The notes under the pieces: generated by a model | What the model saw: the letters and a program-made list of their open reading frames with translations, nothing else | Told to the model about the DNA's origin: nothing | The model's database searches: none | Shown: piece after piece, positions 7,965-16,704 of the stretch | Layout: every line of letters begins with the position of its first letter | Position numbering within the stretch: position 1 is the stretch's first letter | Translations under genes and position numbers: made by a program | Source: JAICMB01 sp035295125 | GTDB lineage: Bacteria > Acidobacteriota > Terriglobia > Bryobacterales > Bryobacteraceae | Assembly (NCBI GenBank): GCA_035295125.1 | Contig: DATGJP010000094.1 | Span: 1 to 28,937, forward strand | Length of the DNA stretch: 28,937 bases | Direction of reading: 5' to 3'

Positions 7965-7977
7965 GGAGGCATCCTTG
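7965..7977 (+). promoter_or_regulatory. Shine-Dalgarno GGAGG that decides a TTG start for the Argonaute
   Basis: GGAGG at 7965-7969 lies five bases before an in-frame TTG at 7975. The frame is also open from a GTG at 7927, which has no comparable site, and from a GTG at 7954, ten bases behind AGGAGA. The TTG gives an N-terminus reading M-R-I-L-N-F, which fits the usual beginning of long Argonautes. Confidence 0.55.
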
Positions 7978-10281
7978 AGAATTTTGAATTTCTCGCCGAT
8001 CCACTTTGACGATCAGGAGATCAAGGTCGGTCGCTTGCCCTACGGAGACGACGGTGCACAGGTTCTGAGGGATCTCCGCGATGAACATCGGGGCACTCAC
8101 GTCATCCGCCGCGAAGGATCAGACAGCATTCTCGCTGTCCCTGTAGTCCCAGATGTCGAGCCTATTGGGAAAGCCGAAGCCATTCGGTTAACCGGTCATC
8201 TTGGACTGACAGCCGAACTGATTCGCAACGCGCTGCTGAACAGCCTCGCCGAACTCGGAGGAACCTCTCGCGACTACGACCCAATCGAGGTGGTCTCGCG
8301 TGCGCGAAGAGACTTGCTTCGCATGAGTTGCCCTCCCGAAATCGAACCGCCGGAGTGGCTGGCCGTTCGGGTTCTCTACGAGGTGGCAGTCCGTCCCATT
8401 ATTTTCGGCAAAGGAAAACGGCTCATCGCTGCAATGTTCAATGTTCGGACGACTCGCGTGATCGATCGGACGGTCGCAGACCTGATAGCAGACGGCCTTT
8501 GCCTGACAGGGACCTACGTCCGCAGGAAGGTTTCCCGCAAAGACTCCAGGATTGAGCCGAGGTTTGAAACACTCGGGTGCGTTCGTTCCATCGAGGGTTC
8601 GCGACTTCTCTTGACCGACTCCCGCGACGGCATCGACGCTGTTGAAGCAAGCGAGGTTTGGCCAGCGAAGGAGCTTTTCGATGACTGTCTTTCGCACGTG
8701 TTCAAGGGGCGGGCACGAGAGATCAAGGACGCCCTAGAGTGCCATCGAGCCGCGCTGTATCAGGGGCCAGCACAAGTCGACCGCATCGGACGCGTCCTCG
8801 CAAGATTACAGTCGCGCAAGTACGAACTGGTCCCTGGCGTGCCGTTCACATTTGGTCCCTTTCTCAACGACTCGACCCGCAATTTTCCTCGGCTCATACC
8901 GGCGCCCCGACCGACTTACGTCTTCGATGGCACAGGTTCCAAGACACACGAATCTCGCGACGACGGTCTAAACGCCTACGGTCCGTACACAAATGCCGTC
9001 CAAGCCGTGGGTCCGCCCAGAATCTGCGTGATCTGCCAAAAGATCCACAAGGCCCGGGTAGAGCAGTTCTTGCGGGTATTCTTCTTCAATGGTGTAAAAC
9101 TTCGACCATCGCATCGCGAGGGCAAACAGCCCAAAAACTACTTTGCAAAGGCATTCTCCGAGAAGTACACCCTTAGGATTCCAGCTTACGAGTACTTTCT
9201 GGCAGATGGCCCCTCCGCGGCTGCATACTATGGCGCTTGCCAGGAAGCGCTTGTGGCGCACGGAAACGGGCAGCCTTGGGACCTCGCGCTAATTCAAATC
9301 GAAGAAGCCTTTCGTAACCTGCCACTGGCACATAACCCGTACCTCGTTGCCAAGGCCAGCTTCCAAGGCTTACAAGTAGCGGTTCAGGAATTCAAAATTG
9401 AAACCGCACAGAAATGGGGTGCCCCTCTCAGCTACTGCCTCAACCAGATGAGCCTCGCGACCTACGCTAAGTTGGGTGGCGTACCCTGCCTGATGAAGAC
9501 CAAGTCAATCGGTGCTCATGAAATCGCGGTCGGTCTAGGGAGCGCCGAGGTGGGCGAAGGACGCTTCGGCCAGCGGGAACGATTCGTGGGCATAACCACG
9601 ATTTTCAGTAGCGACGGCAACTATCATCTGTACAACCTCTCGAGGGCAGTCTCGGCGGACAAGTACCAGAGCGCAATGTTGAACGCGCTCCGTGCGGCCC
9701 TTGAGAGCATACGGACTGGGATGAATTGGCAACCGGGAGACCAGGTCCGGCTAGTATTTCACGCCAAGTTCAAACGTTTCGGCAAGAATGAGGTGCAAGC
9801 GGTTAAGGACCTAATCAATGAGCTCGGGGAGTACGACGTGCAGTATGCGTTGCTACACGTCAATGAGCAGCATCCATACATGCTTTTCGACACCAGCCAG
9901 GACGGAGTCAGGGACTTCGAAACCGGTGCCGTCAAGGGACAGTATGCGCCGAAGCGTGGCCGTTATCTTCCATTGGGTGATCGAGATGTGCTTCTGTGCC
10001 TGGCAGGGCCATACGAGGTGAAGCGTCCAGAAAATGGAACACCGCGGCCCTTACTGCTAAGCTTGCATCCCGATTCGACGCTCACGGACATGCCATACCT
10101 GACTCACCAGGTGTTCGCGTTCGCCTGTAATTCATTGCGAACCTTTCTGCCTATCTCTTTGCCCGTCACAATCCAATACCCCAACTTGATTGCTGATCTG
10201 CTCGGGAAGCTTTCGTATGTTGAGGGATGGAGCCCGGATGCGCTACTGGACAAGCTCGGAAAGAAGCCATGGTTTCTGTAA
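7975..10281 (+). CDS. Long prokaryotic Argonaute (PIWI protein), predicted catalytically inactive
   Basis: This 768-residue protein has the layout of a long pAgo: N and linker regions (about 1-165), a reduced PAZ-like region (about 165-300), a MID domain from about 340 and a C-terminal PIWI domain. Numbered from the TTG start, the MID pocket for the guide 5' end is intact: Y456, K460, Q471 and K499, spaced like the R/Y-K-Q-K set of other pAgos. In PIWI the first catalytic Asp is replaced by Gly (IAVGLG, G522) and the second by His (LVFH596); the fourth site reads S-L-H698-P-D. These changes match the inactive long-B group, whose members bind guides and targets and signal to a partner. The C-terminus (LPVTIQYPNLIADLLGKL) is classic PIWI. 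It overlaps the next gene by 13 bases. Guide type, RNA or DNA, cannot be told. Confidence 0.9.
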   Translation: MRILNFSPIHFDDQEIKVGRLPYGDDGAQVLRDLRDEHRGTHVIRREGSDSILAVPVVPDVEPIGKAEAIRLTGHLGLTAELIRNALLNSLAELGGTSRDYDPIEVVSRARRDLLRMSCPPEIEPPEWLAVRVLYEVAVRPIIFGKGKRLIAAMFNVRTTRVIDRTVADLIADGLCLTGTYVRRKVSRKDSRIEPRFETLGCVRSIEGSRLLLTDSRDGIDAVEASEVWPAKELFDDCLSHVFKGRAREIKDALECHRAALYQGPAQVDRIGRVLARLQSRKYELVPGVPFTFGPFLNDSTRNFPRLIPAPRPTYVFDGTGSKTHESRDDGLNAYGPYTNAVQAVGPPRICVICQKIHKARVEQFLRVFFFNGVKLRPSHREGKQPKNYFAKAFSEKYTLRIPAYEYFLADGPSAAAYYGACQEALVAHGNGQPWDLALIQIEEAFRNLPLAHNPYLVAKASFQGLQVAVQEFKIETAQKWGAPLSYCLNQMSLATYAKLGGVPCLMKTKSIGAHEIAVGLGSAEVGEGRFGQRERFVGITTIFSSDGNYHLYNLSRAVSADKYQSAMLNALRAALESIRTGMNWQPGDQVRLVFHAKFKRFGKNEVQAVKDLINELGEYDVQYALLHVNEQHPYMLFDTSQDGVRDFETGAVKGQYAPKRGRYLPLGDRDVLLCLAGPYEVKRPENGTPRPLLLSLHPDSTLTDMPYLTHQVFAFACNSLRTFLPISLPVTIQYPNLIADLLGKLSYVEGWSPDALLDKLGKKPWFL

Positions 10282-11867
10282 AGCCCATCGACCTTGAAGT
10301 TCGTGCAGCCTTGCGCAGGCGCATTGCCGAGTCCTGCCGCAGAGACTTGAGCAAAGCGTTTGTATGGTGGCTGCTGCGGGAACCTGAAGGGCGAGCTGAC
10401 TTCGCCTCGATGGCAACGTCAGCAGCCAATCGGGAAGGACCGGACCAGGACTTCCAGACAATCGCGATCCTCGGCTTTGCGGCCGACACGGGTCTTCTCT
10501 CTGAAGGAAGGAATGCGGCGCTCAAACAGAGTCTCGGCAGGTTAGCGGGCCGCGTCCCGGTGATAAACGGCATGCTAATGGGATTCCCGAGCGATCCGGT
10601 GGGCGTGCTGGGTGTAGCTCTCGGAACCGCCGTTGTCGCAGATCCGGACACTACGAGACGAGTGGCGGATTGGGCTGCACGGTTCTTGAAGTCGAGTTAC
10701 GAACGAGATCGCGCTGAAGATTGGGAGCGCTGCCTCTTTGCTGCCGCTGATCGAAAAATAGGACATCCATTGGGATTGCCGATTCCAGTTTCGGGCGCCA
10801 CCGCCGACGTGCGTGTCGCCTTGCTATCGGTTGACCTGCTTGATCACTCCGATGTAGAACCGCAACAAGATGTTGCCCTCACGTTGACACTCGCGGAGCA
10901 GGAACTGCCGGAGGATTTTAGTTGCGAGCGCGCTGCGCTGCGCCTCAAGGCTCTCGAATGGGCCCCCTATGTGCGACGTCCGGCCTCGACCTCGGAAGAA
11001 TTGAGTGTGTCCGGTACATCTGAAAACGAAGACTTGAGGATCGGCCCGGACGTTCACGTTTTCTGGGGACCGTTCTGGACCGGTGGAGTATTGTCGTTTC
11101 GGAATGAAGGGACGGAGGCGGCAAAGAATGTCCGGTTGCGGTGTTCGGCGGAAAGCGGATGGAGACCGATACTACGGCCCGAAGTAGTTGCTTCAATCTC
11201 TCCGGGAGCCACCGTACGCGTGGTCGATGAAACGGGGCAAACACCGACTCACGGACAATCCATAGCCGATTTTGTTCATTCTCTTCCTACAAAGGAGCAA
11301 ACGATGACCGCGACCTTCGAGGACCGGCTCGGCGAAAAGCGCGAGCGGGAGTTTCGCGTGGTGGCGGCCGGGAGGCACGCGAGCACGGAGTCTCTCGCGG
11401 TGACCTTCTATCCAGGCCCCCTGAGGAGGAGCGGAATACCACGCGTTCTCAAGAACCTCGTGGACAGAATGCGTCGCTTTAGCGAAGCCGAGGCTCTGAG
11501 CAAGATCTCTGCTCGTCCCAGTGCCAGTGCTGGCCGGAGCCAAGCCGCCGAGTCAGATTCTGCGCCCCGTGCATTAGCAGTACGCGGGAAAACCCACGTT
11601 GGGAAAAGGTCAGTCAGGAGAAATGCGAGGTATGAACGGATTGACCAAGCGTTGGGTGAGATCGCTGCAGCACTTCCGAAGAATCATGAAGAGGTCTTCC
11701 GATTCCTTGATGGCCGACAAGTTGCCATCCCAAATCGAAAGCCGTTCAAAGGCGCAGGCGGATGGTTGAAGGGATTTCAACAGAACCGCCCTGCGGCGAG
11801 TGCATGGCTCTCGCAAGCGTGGGGACGATTGGACCTTCCCGCGTTCGCCCGTGGTCCGAAAAAGTAA
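10269..11867 (+). CDS. Unknown 532-residue partner of the Argonaute (candidate effector or adaptor)
   Basis: The ATG at 10269 lies inside the last codons of the Argonaute gene, behind GGAAAG, so the two are translationally coupled. I do not recognise the family. Three parts can be seen. Residues 1-170 are mostly helical and charged, with one mildly hydrophobic run (VGVLGVALGTAVVA) too short for a confident membrane helix. Residues about 185-385 alternate like a beta-sandwich, with GGVLSFRNEGTEAAKNVRL resembling Ig-like or CARDB-like folds. A basic linker rich in Ser, Ala and Arg (about 410-460) leads to a compact C-terminal domain (about 465-532) with NHEEVFRFLDGR, GWLKGF and a W-L-S-Q-A-W segment, perhaps a small nucleic-acid-binding helical domain. 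No SIR2, TIR, PLD, PD-(D/E)XK, HNH or clear transmembrane effector signature was found, although these are the usual partners of inactive pAgos. Confidence 0.8.
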   Translation: MVSVKPIDLEVRAALRRRIAESCRRDLSKAFVWWLLREPEGRADFASMATSAANREGPDQDFQTIAILGFAADTGLLSEGRNAALKQSLGRLAGRVPVINGMLMGFPSDPVGVLGVALGTAVVADPDTTRRVADWAARFLKSSYERDRAEDWERCLFAAADRKIGHPLGLPIPVSGATADVRVALLSVDLLDHSDVEPQQDVALTLTLAEQELPEDFSCERAALRLKALEWAPYVRRPASTSEELSVSGTSENEDLRIGPDVHVFWGPFWTGGVLSFRNEGTEAAKNVRLRCSAESGWRPILRPEVVASISPGATVRVVDETGQTPTHGQSIADFVHSLPTKEQTMTATFEDRLGEKREREFRVVAAGRHASTESLAVTFYPGPLRRSGIPRVLKNLVDRMRRFSEAEALSKISARPSASAGRSQAAESDSAPRALAVRGKTHVGKRSVRRNARYERIDQALGEIAAALPKNHEEVFRFLDGRQVAIPNRKPFKGAGGWLKGFQQNRPAASAWLSQAWGRLDLPAFARGPKK

Positions 11868-12067
11868 TTACAGAAACTACTCTGCCGAAAAACGGGCTCC
11901 GCGCTGCAACCTGCTCCGGCTCAGCGAGTTGCCGACACCTCCCCAAAATCCGCCGAAGTCAAAAGTGGACGATTCCGGCGCAAAAAGACAAAATCCAATC
12001 AGAAATTGAAATTTGATTTCTCCCCTCGCCCTGGGGTCATCGGGAGAGAGACACCAGAGGACCACCC

Positions 12068-12364
12068 ATGTTGTTCGAGGGTCAGCAATTGCGCGAGCTC
12101 ATTGCCCGCACGCCGAACGAAATCGAACTCCGTAACACACACGGGCGTTGTTACCGGACGCTTTCCAGCTTCGAAGCGCTCGCGTTGGATTTGGATCTGT
12201 TCATCGGCATAGGAAACCTACGCCGCATTCGATTCTTGCGCAGCCGCACACAGAAGTTTCAGCTCAACGCCGGAAGCCATACAACGCAGCGCCTGAAAGG
12301 CGAGGACGAAGTAAACATCGCCCATCCACTGGTCCGGGAGCACCGGCCAGTTCGGAGTAAATGA
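12068..12364 (+). CDS. Hypothetical 98-residue protein of the integrative element
   Basis: An ATG at 12068, seven bases behind AGAGGA, opens a 98-residue frame of unknown family. The middle (residues about 30-62) is hydrophobic and leucine-rich (LSSFEALALDLDLFIGIGNL) and is followed by a basic tail. No cysteine motif, signal peptide or catalytic pattern is seen. Its TGA overlaps the ATG of the helix-turn-helix gene by four bases (ATGA), which supports it as a real, co-translated gene. About 200 bases without a recognisable feature separate it from the Argonaute partner, so it belongs more to the recombinase-side module than to the Argonaute operon. Confidence 0.55.
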   Translation: MLFEGQQLRELIARTPNEIELRNTHGRCYRTLSSFEALALDLDLFIGIGNLRRIRFLRSRTQKFQLNAGSHTTQRLKGEDEVNIAHPLVREHRPVRSK

Positions 12365-12612
12365 TGACCAAGTTGATTACCATTCCGAAATTCGCGCAGG
12401 CCACCGGTCTGCCGTACCGGCTCTGTCTTCACCTGGTTGGGACAGGCCAGATTCCGTCTGTTGCCGTCGGACGCCGTCACCGGATCGATGTGCGTTGGGT
12501 GGAGCAATGGTTGGCGTCCGGCGGCTATCGTCCGGACCGAGGACGCGGCCGCGCAACCGGCGTTGAACGAGAACACCAGGTCAAATCGGAGATGCTGACC
12601 GCTGCTGAGTAG
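12361..12612 (+). CDS. Excisionase-like helix-turn-helix protein
   Basis: This 83-residue protein begins LITIPKFAQATGLPYRLCLHL, continues with GTGQIPSVAVGRRHRIDV and ends its domain with WVEQWLASGG. That is the winged helix-turn-helix of the excisionase/MerR-like family: a first helix pair, a loop with the G-x-x-x-R-I/V wing, and a final helix with W-x-x-x-W. Small proteins of this kind serve as excisionases or plasmid and phage repressors. It overlaps the upstream 98-residue gene (ATGA) and lies two genes before the serine recombinase, so it is a candidate recombination directionality factor or repressor of the element. The start could be either of two adjacent ATGs (12361 or 12364). Confidence 0.75.
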   Translation: MMTKLITIPKFAQATGLPYRLCLHLVGTGQIPSVAVGRRHRIDVRWVEQWLASGGYRPDRGRGRATGVEREHQVKSEMLTAAE

Positions 12613-12651
12613 AGCTCATCTTCGCGACAAATCGAACCGTTGGACCCCGCA

Positions 12652-12895
12652 ATGCCGAGCGGAACCAGAAAGTCGAAATGCACGTTCAGTAGGATTGTTG
12701 CGCCCGACCCCATTTCCGCATCAGAGTTGGATACCGCGGAGGGACTTCTGGCGCGGTTTGTGGCTCTCGCTTATGCCAGCGAACATCCAGATCTCTTCAC
12801 ACCGGGAACGAACGCGCCGCCTAGCGGACCGACCTCCTCCTCTTCTGCGGTAACATTAGTGGCACAAACGGTCTCAGCGGCCGAAGTGGCACAAT

Positions 12896-12903
<8 letters not shown>
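12652..12903 (+). CDS. Small hypothetical protein upstream of the serine recombinase
   Basis: From the ATG at 12652 (an in-frame TTG lies at 12640) this frame encodes 83 residues: a basic start, a helical middle (LDTAEGLLARFVALAYASEH) and a Ser/Thr/Ala-rich tail without a known domain. It overlaps the recombinase start by eight bases, so it is probably co-translated with it. Small helical proteins immediately upstream of large serine recombinases are common in such elements, but their role is not established. The low-complexity tail makes the call less certain than its neighbours. Confidence 0.5.
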
Positions 12904-14638
<1,735 letters not shown>

Positions 14639-14696
14639 ACTCTATGTTAGCCCAGGGTCCCCAGCACGTCAAACTCAAAAGCCACAATTCTGTAAC

Positions 14697-15014
14697 TTAC
14701 GTTAAGAGTCCCTTCACAGAACGCGTTAAGGCCGCCGCAGCGCGATCGGGCGCAATGAGGCTCGCAAGCAGTCCCAGATCCAAATCGATCGTGACCGAGG
14801 TCTCGCCCACCAGGATCCAGCCCTGGAACGGCGCACGCAAGAACCCTATCTGTGCCGTCAACGTAAAATTCATTGTGTCGCCTGACCAGCTCTTCCGCGT
14901 ATCGGTGATGAGTAATGGTCCCGACGCCACGCTCGACGCGAGCCTCTCCAGCGACCGGTCCACAGCCTCGCGAACCTGCTGTTTGGACTTATCATGCGAG
15001 ACCGTTACACGCAT
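14697..15014 (-). CDS. Polyhydroxyalkanoic acid system family protein
   Basis: This 105-residue protein starts MRVTVSHDKSKQQVREAVDR and contains KSWSGDTMNFTLTAQIGFLR and a closing DLGLLASLI...VKGLL. This matches the small PHA-granule-region family (PHA_gran_rgn), a helix followed by a beta-sheet repeat related to SRPBCC-like folds. Members are often encoded near polyhydroxyalkanoate granule genes, but their activity is not well defined. No phaC or phasin gene is visible nearby, so a link to PHA here rests on the family name only. It ends about 60 bases from the tRNA gene and starts nine bases after the RmlC-like gene, probably in the same transcript. Confidence 0.8.
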   Translation of the reverse strand: MRVTVSHDKSKQQVREAVDRSLERLASSVASGPLLITDTRKSWSGDTMNFTLTAQIGFLRAPFQGWILVGETSVTIDLDLGLLASLIAPDRAAAALTRSVKGLLT

Positions 15015-15023
15015 CGCACTGCC

Positions 15024-15563
15024 CTACTTGTGCTGCGTTTCCCAGTCGTAGTTAATGCGCTCGTCGTTAAAAGGAATGCGGCCTTCGTCCTCGGGATTGT
15101 AGAACCGGTTCGTGACATACACGAGGACGGCCGGCTCCGGCCCGATCACCTTGTAGCCGTGCGCCACTCCCGGAGGGATGAGAAGCTGCCACGGCCGCAG
15201 TTTTCCAACATAGAAGGTATTGCGGAGTCCGAAAGTCCGAGAATCCGGGCGCAGGTCGACCAGCGCCACCTGTAACATGCCCGCCACCGGCGACCAGTAA
15301 TCGGTCTGGTGTTTGTGTAGGTGAAACGCCTTGATAGTGCCGGGATAACTCAGCGACGCCGAAACCTGCGTGCTCGGGGCAGGGAAGTCGCCCGCCGGAC
15401 CCTTGCCGATGCGGATCACTTCCATGAAATAGCCGCGATCGTCGGGCCATAGCGGCACTGACTCAACCCGAACGCCGTCGATCAAGTCCGTCGAATTCTG
15501 AGAACTGATAAGCTTCCCGATGCCTCGTTCACAGGCTAGACCATCGCTCACCGCGCTCGTCAT
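15024..15563 (-). CDS. rfbC: dTDP-4-dehydrorhamnose 3,5-epimerase-like protein (RmlC family)
   Basis: This 179-residue cupin enzyme has the RmlC pattern: RGYFMEVIRIG near the start, IKAFHLHKHQTDYW with the catalytic-region His, VALVDLR, LIPPGVAHGYKVIG and YVTNRFYNPEDEGRIPFND. RmlC epimerises dTDP-4-keto-6-deoxyglucose at C3 and C5 on the way to dTDP-L-rhamnose, used in cell-surface polysaccharides. Family members also include 3-epimerases and 5-epimerases for other sugars, and the substitution of the usual R-G-x-H by A-F-H-L-H leaves exact chemistry open. Its ATG overlaps the RmlA stop by four bases (ATGA), which supports a joint dTDP-sugar function. Genes for RmlB and RmlD are not in the window. 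Confidence 0.85.
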   Translation of the reverse strand: MTSAVSDGLACERGIGKLISSQNSTDLIDGVRVESVPLWPDDRGYFMEVIRIGKGPAGDFPAPSTQVSASLSYPGTIKAFHLHKHQTDYWSPVAGMLQVALVDLRPDSRTFGLRNTFYVGKLRPWQLLIPPGVAHGYKVIGPEPAVLVYVTNRFYNPEDEGRIPFNDERINYDWETQHK

Positions 15564-16312
15564 ACCGCCGCCGGCGTCTGCTCTACGCCCGCCGAATGTT
15601 CGGATGCCGCCACCAGGTTAGTGGCGCGCAACAGAGAATCGAATGTGCCGGCGTCAGTCCACCAACCTTCCAGGTACGAGAAGTTCATCGTGCCTTCACG
15701 AATGTAGGCGTTGTTGACGTCCGTGATTTCGAACTCGCCGCGCTTGGAAGGGACCAGGGTCCGAACCTTGTCGAAGACCGTCTCATCGTACATATAGATG
15801 CCGGTCACAGCATAGTTTGACTTCGGCTTCCGGGGTTTCTCCTCGATGCCGATAATCCGGCCGTCCTCAATCTCGGCCACGCCGAAACGTCCCGCGTCAG
15901 TAACTTCCTTGAGCAGGATACGCGCCCCTCCGCCCTGGGCTTTGAAATCCTCCACGGCCCCGCGAATCGTCCCTTCGATGATGTTGTCGCCGAGAATCAC
16001 GCAGAGCGGTTTGCCGTCGGCAAAATGCTCCGCCAGGCTGAGAGCCTCGGCAATTCCGCCTTCGCCTTCCTGGTACGTGTAGTCCAGGTGCGTCAACCCG
16101 AACTCTTTCCCGTTGGCCAGCAGACGCAGAAAATCCCCGGCATTCCGCCCGCCTGTGACAATCAGAATGTCCTTGATCCCCGCATCCACAAGCGTCTGGA
16201 TGGGGTAGTAAATCATGGGCTTGTTATAAATCGGAAGCAGGTGCTTGTTCGTGATCTTCGTCAGCGGATAGAGACGGCTGCCGGAACCCCCGGCAAGTAC
16301 GACACCCTTCAT
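15560..16312 (-). CDS. rfbA: Glucose-1-phosphate thymidylyltransferase (RmlA family)
   Basis: From the ATG at 16312 (GAGG seven bases before it) this 250-residue nucleotidyltransferase begins MKGVVLAGGSGSRLYPLT, the nucleotide-binding loop, with KHLLPIYNKPMIYYPI next. Further motifs are ILGDNI (metal-binding Asp), GRFGVAEI, EEKPRKPKSNYAVTGIY and WWTDAGTFDSL. The enzyme joins glucose 1-phosphate and dTTP to dTDP-glucose, the first step to dTDP-rhamnose and other dTDP sugars. At about 250 residues it is slightly shorter than E. coli RmlA (about 290), as in the short form lacking the C-terminal allosteric helices. It is the first gene of a minus-strand unit with the RmlC-like and PHA-system genes. 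Confidence 0.92.
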   Translation of the reverse strand: MKGVVLAGGSGSRLYPLTKITNKHLLPIYNKPMIYYPIQTLVDAGIKDILIVTGGRNAGDFLRLLANGKEFGLTHLDYTYQEGEGGIAEALSLAEHFADGKPLCVILGDNIIEGTIRGAVEDFKAQGGGARILLKEVTDAGRFGVAEIEDGRIIGIEEKPRKPKSNYAVTGIYMYDETVFDKVRTLVPSKRGEFEITDVNNAYIREGTMNFSYLEGWWTDAGTFDSLLRATNLVAASEHSAGVEQTPAAV

Positions 16313-16386
16313 GAACAACCTCGTAGAGTAGTGCGCGCGTGCGCCTTTTCAATGTTACAACACGCGCACTTTGTGGCTCTGTGGAA

Positions 16387-16641
16387 TCAGTTGTAAGTCC
16401 AGCTCGCGCTGCCACAGTACTTGCAGTTACGGGCCGTCGCCGGCAGAGTCTCGCCGCATCGCAGACACCGCACGCCGCGCTGACTTCTGGATCGCACGGC
16501 GCTATAAAGGAAAGAACCTGCGACAATTGCGGCGATCAGGCCGAGAGTCGCCCGGGTTCCGATCGCGCCGTAGAGCAGGAGGAACGCTAACAGGCCTGCT
16601 ATAAGAACGACCCATAGCCGCGGCCGGCCGTGACTCCACAT
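16387..16641 (-). CDS. Small membrane protein with C-terminal zinc ribbon
   Basis: The ATG at 16641 gives 84 residues: two hydrophobic stretches (about 10-27 and 32-49), enough for a membrane hairpin, then a basic linker (RSRSQR) and a C-x2-C...C-x2-C zinc ribbon made of C59, C62, C73 and C76 with RCLRCGETLPATARNCKYCG-like spacing. This layout is common in uncharacterised bacterial proteins in which a zinc ribbon faces the cytoplasm from the membrane. Function is unknown. The gene lies 64 bases from the divergent dienelactone hydrolase, so both promoters share this gap. The frame is open upstream, but only this Met gives a sensible protein. Confidence 0.7.
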   Translation of the reverse strand: MWSHGRPRLWVVLIAGLLAFLLLYGAIGTRATLGLIAAIVAGSFLYSAVRSRSQRGVRCLRCGETLPATARNCKYCGSASWTYN

Positions 16642-16704
16642 TGGTCCATTATCCCATGCCCCTAAAAATCGACCTATGTTATCCTGCCCTGGAAAAGGGC
16701 CTTC

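Larger units (their letters stand above)
7638..7974. promoter_or_regulatory. Divergent regulatory region between MerR-like gene and Argonaute operon
   Basis: This 337-base region separates two divergent genes. It holds an imperfect palindrome (7691-7704), an AT-rich patch with TACAATATATACT (7701-7713), and a strong GC hairpin followed by T-rich sequence (7765-7800). Two possible Argonaute start contexts lie at the right end: GTG at 7954 behind AGGAGA, and TTG at 7975 behind GGAGG. I see no paired -35/-10 set that I would defend. Confidence 0.4.

Noticed and set aside
7588..8009. Short plus-strand frames in the region between the MerR-like gene and the Argonaute
   Set aside because: They overlap the MerR gene or the Argonaute start in other frames, lack ribosome binding sites and show no protein family.
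7975..10281. Assignment as a short pAgo or as a PIWI-RE protein
   Set aside because: The protein has a long N-terminal and PAZ-like region before MID, and no APAZ partner follows. The neighbours lack the DinG-type helicase and nuclease typical of PIWI-RE loci.
10584..10640. Transmembrane helix in the Argonaute partner (VGVLGVALGTAVVA)
   Set aside because: It is too short, interrupted by Gly and followed by an acidic residue. It is more likely a buried helix, so a membrane-effector label is not justified.
11868..12067. Hairpin around AGAAAT/ATTTCT near 12000-12020 as the terminator of the Argonaute operon
   Set aside because: The arms are short and AT-rich with a long loop and no T-run follows, so it does not meet a terminator pattern.
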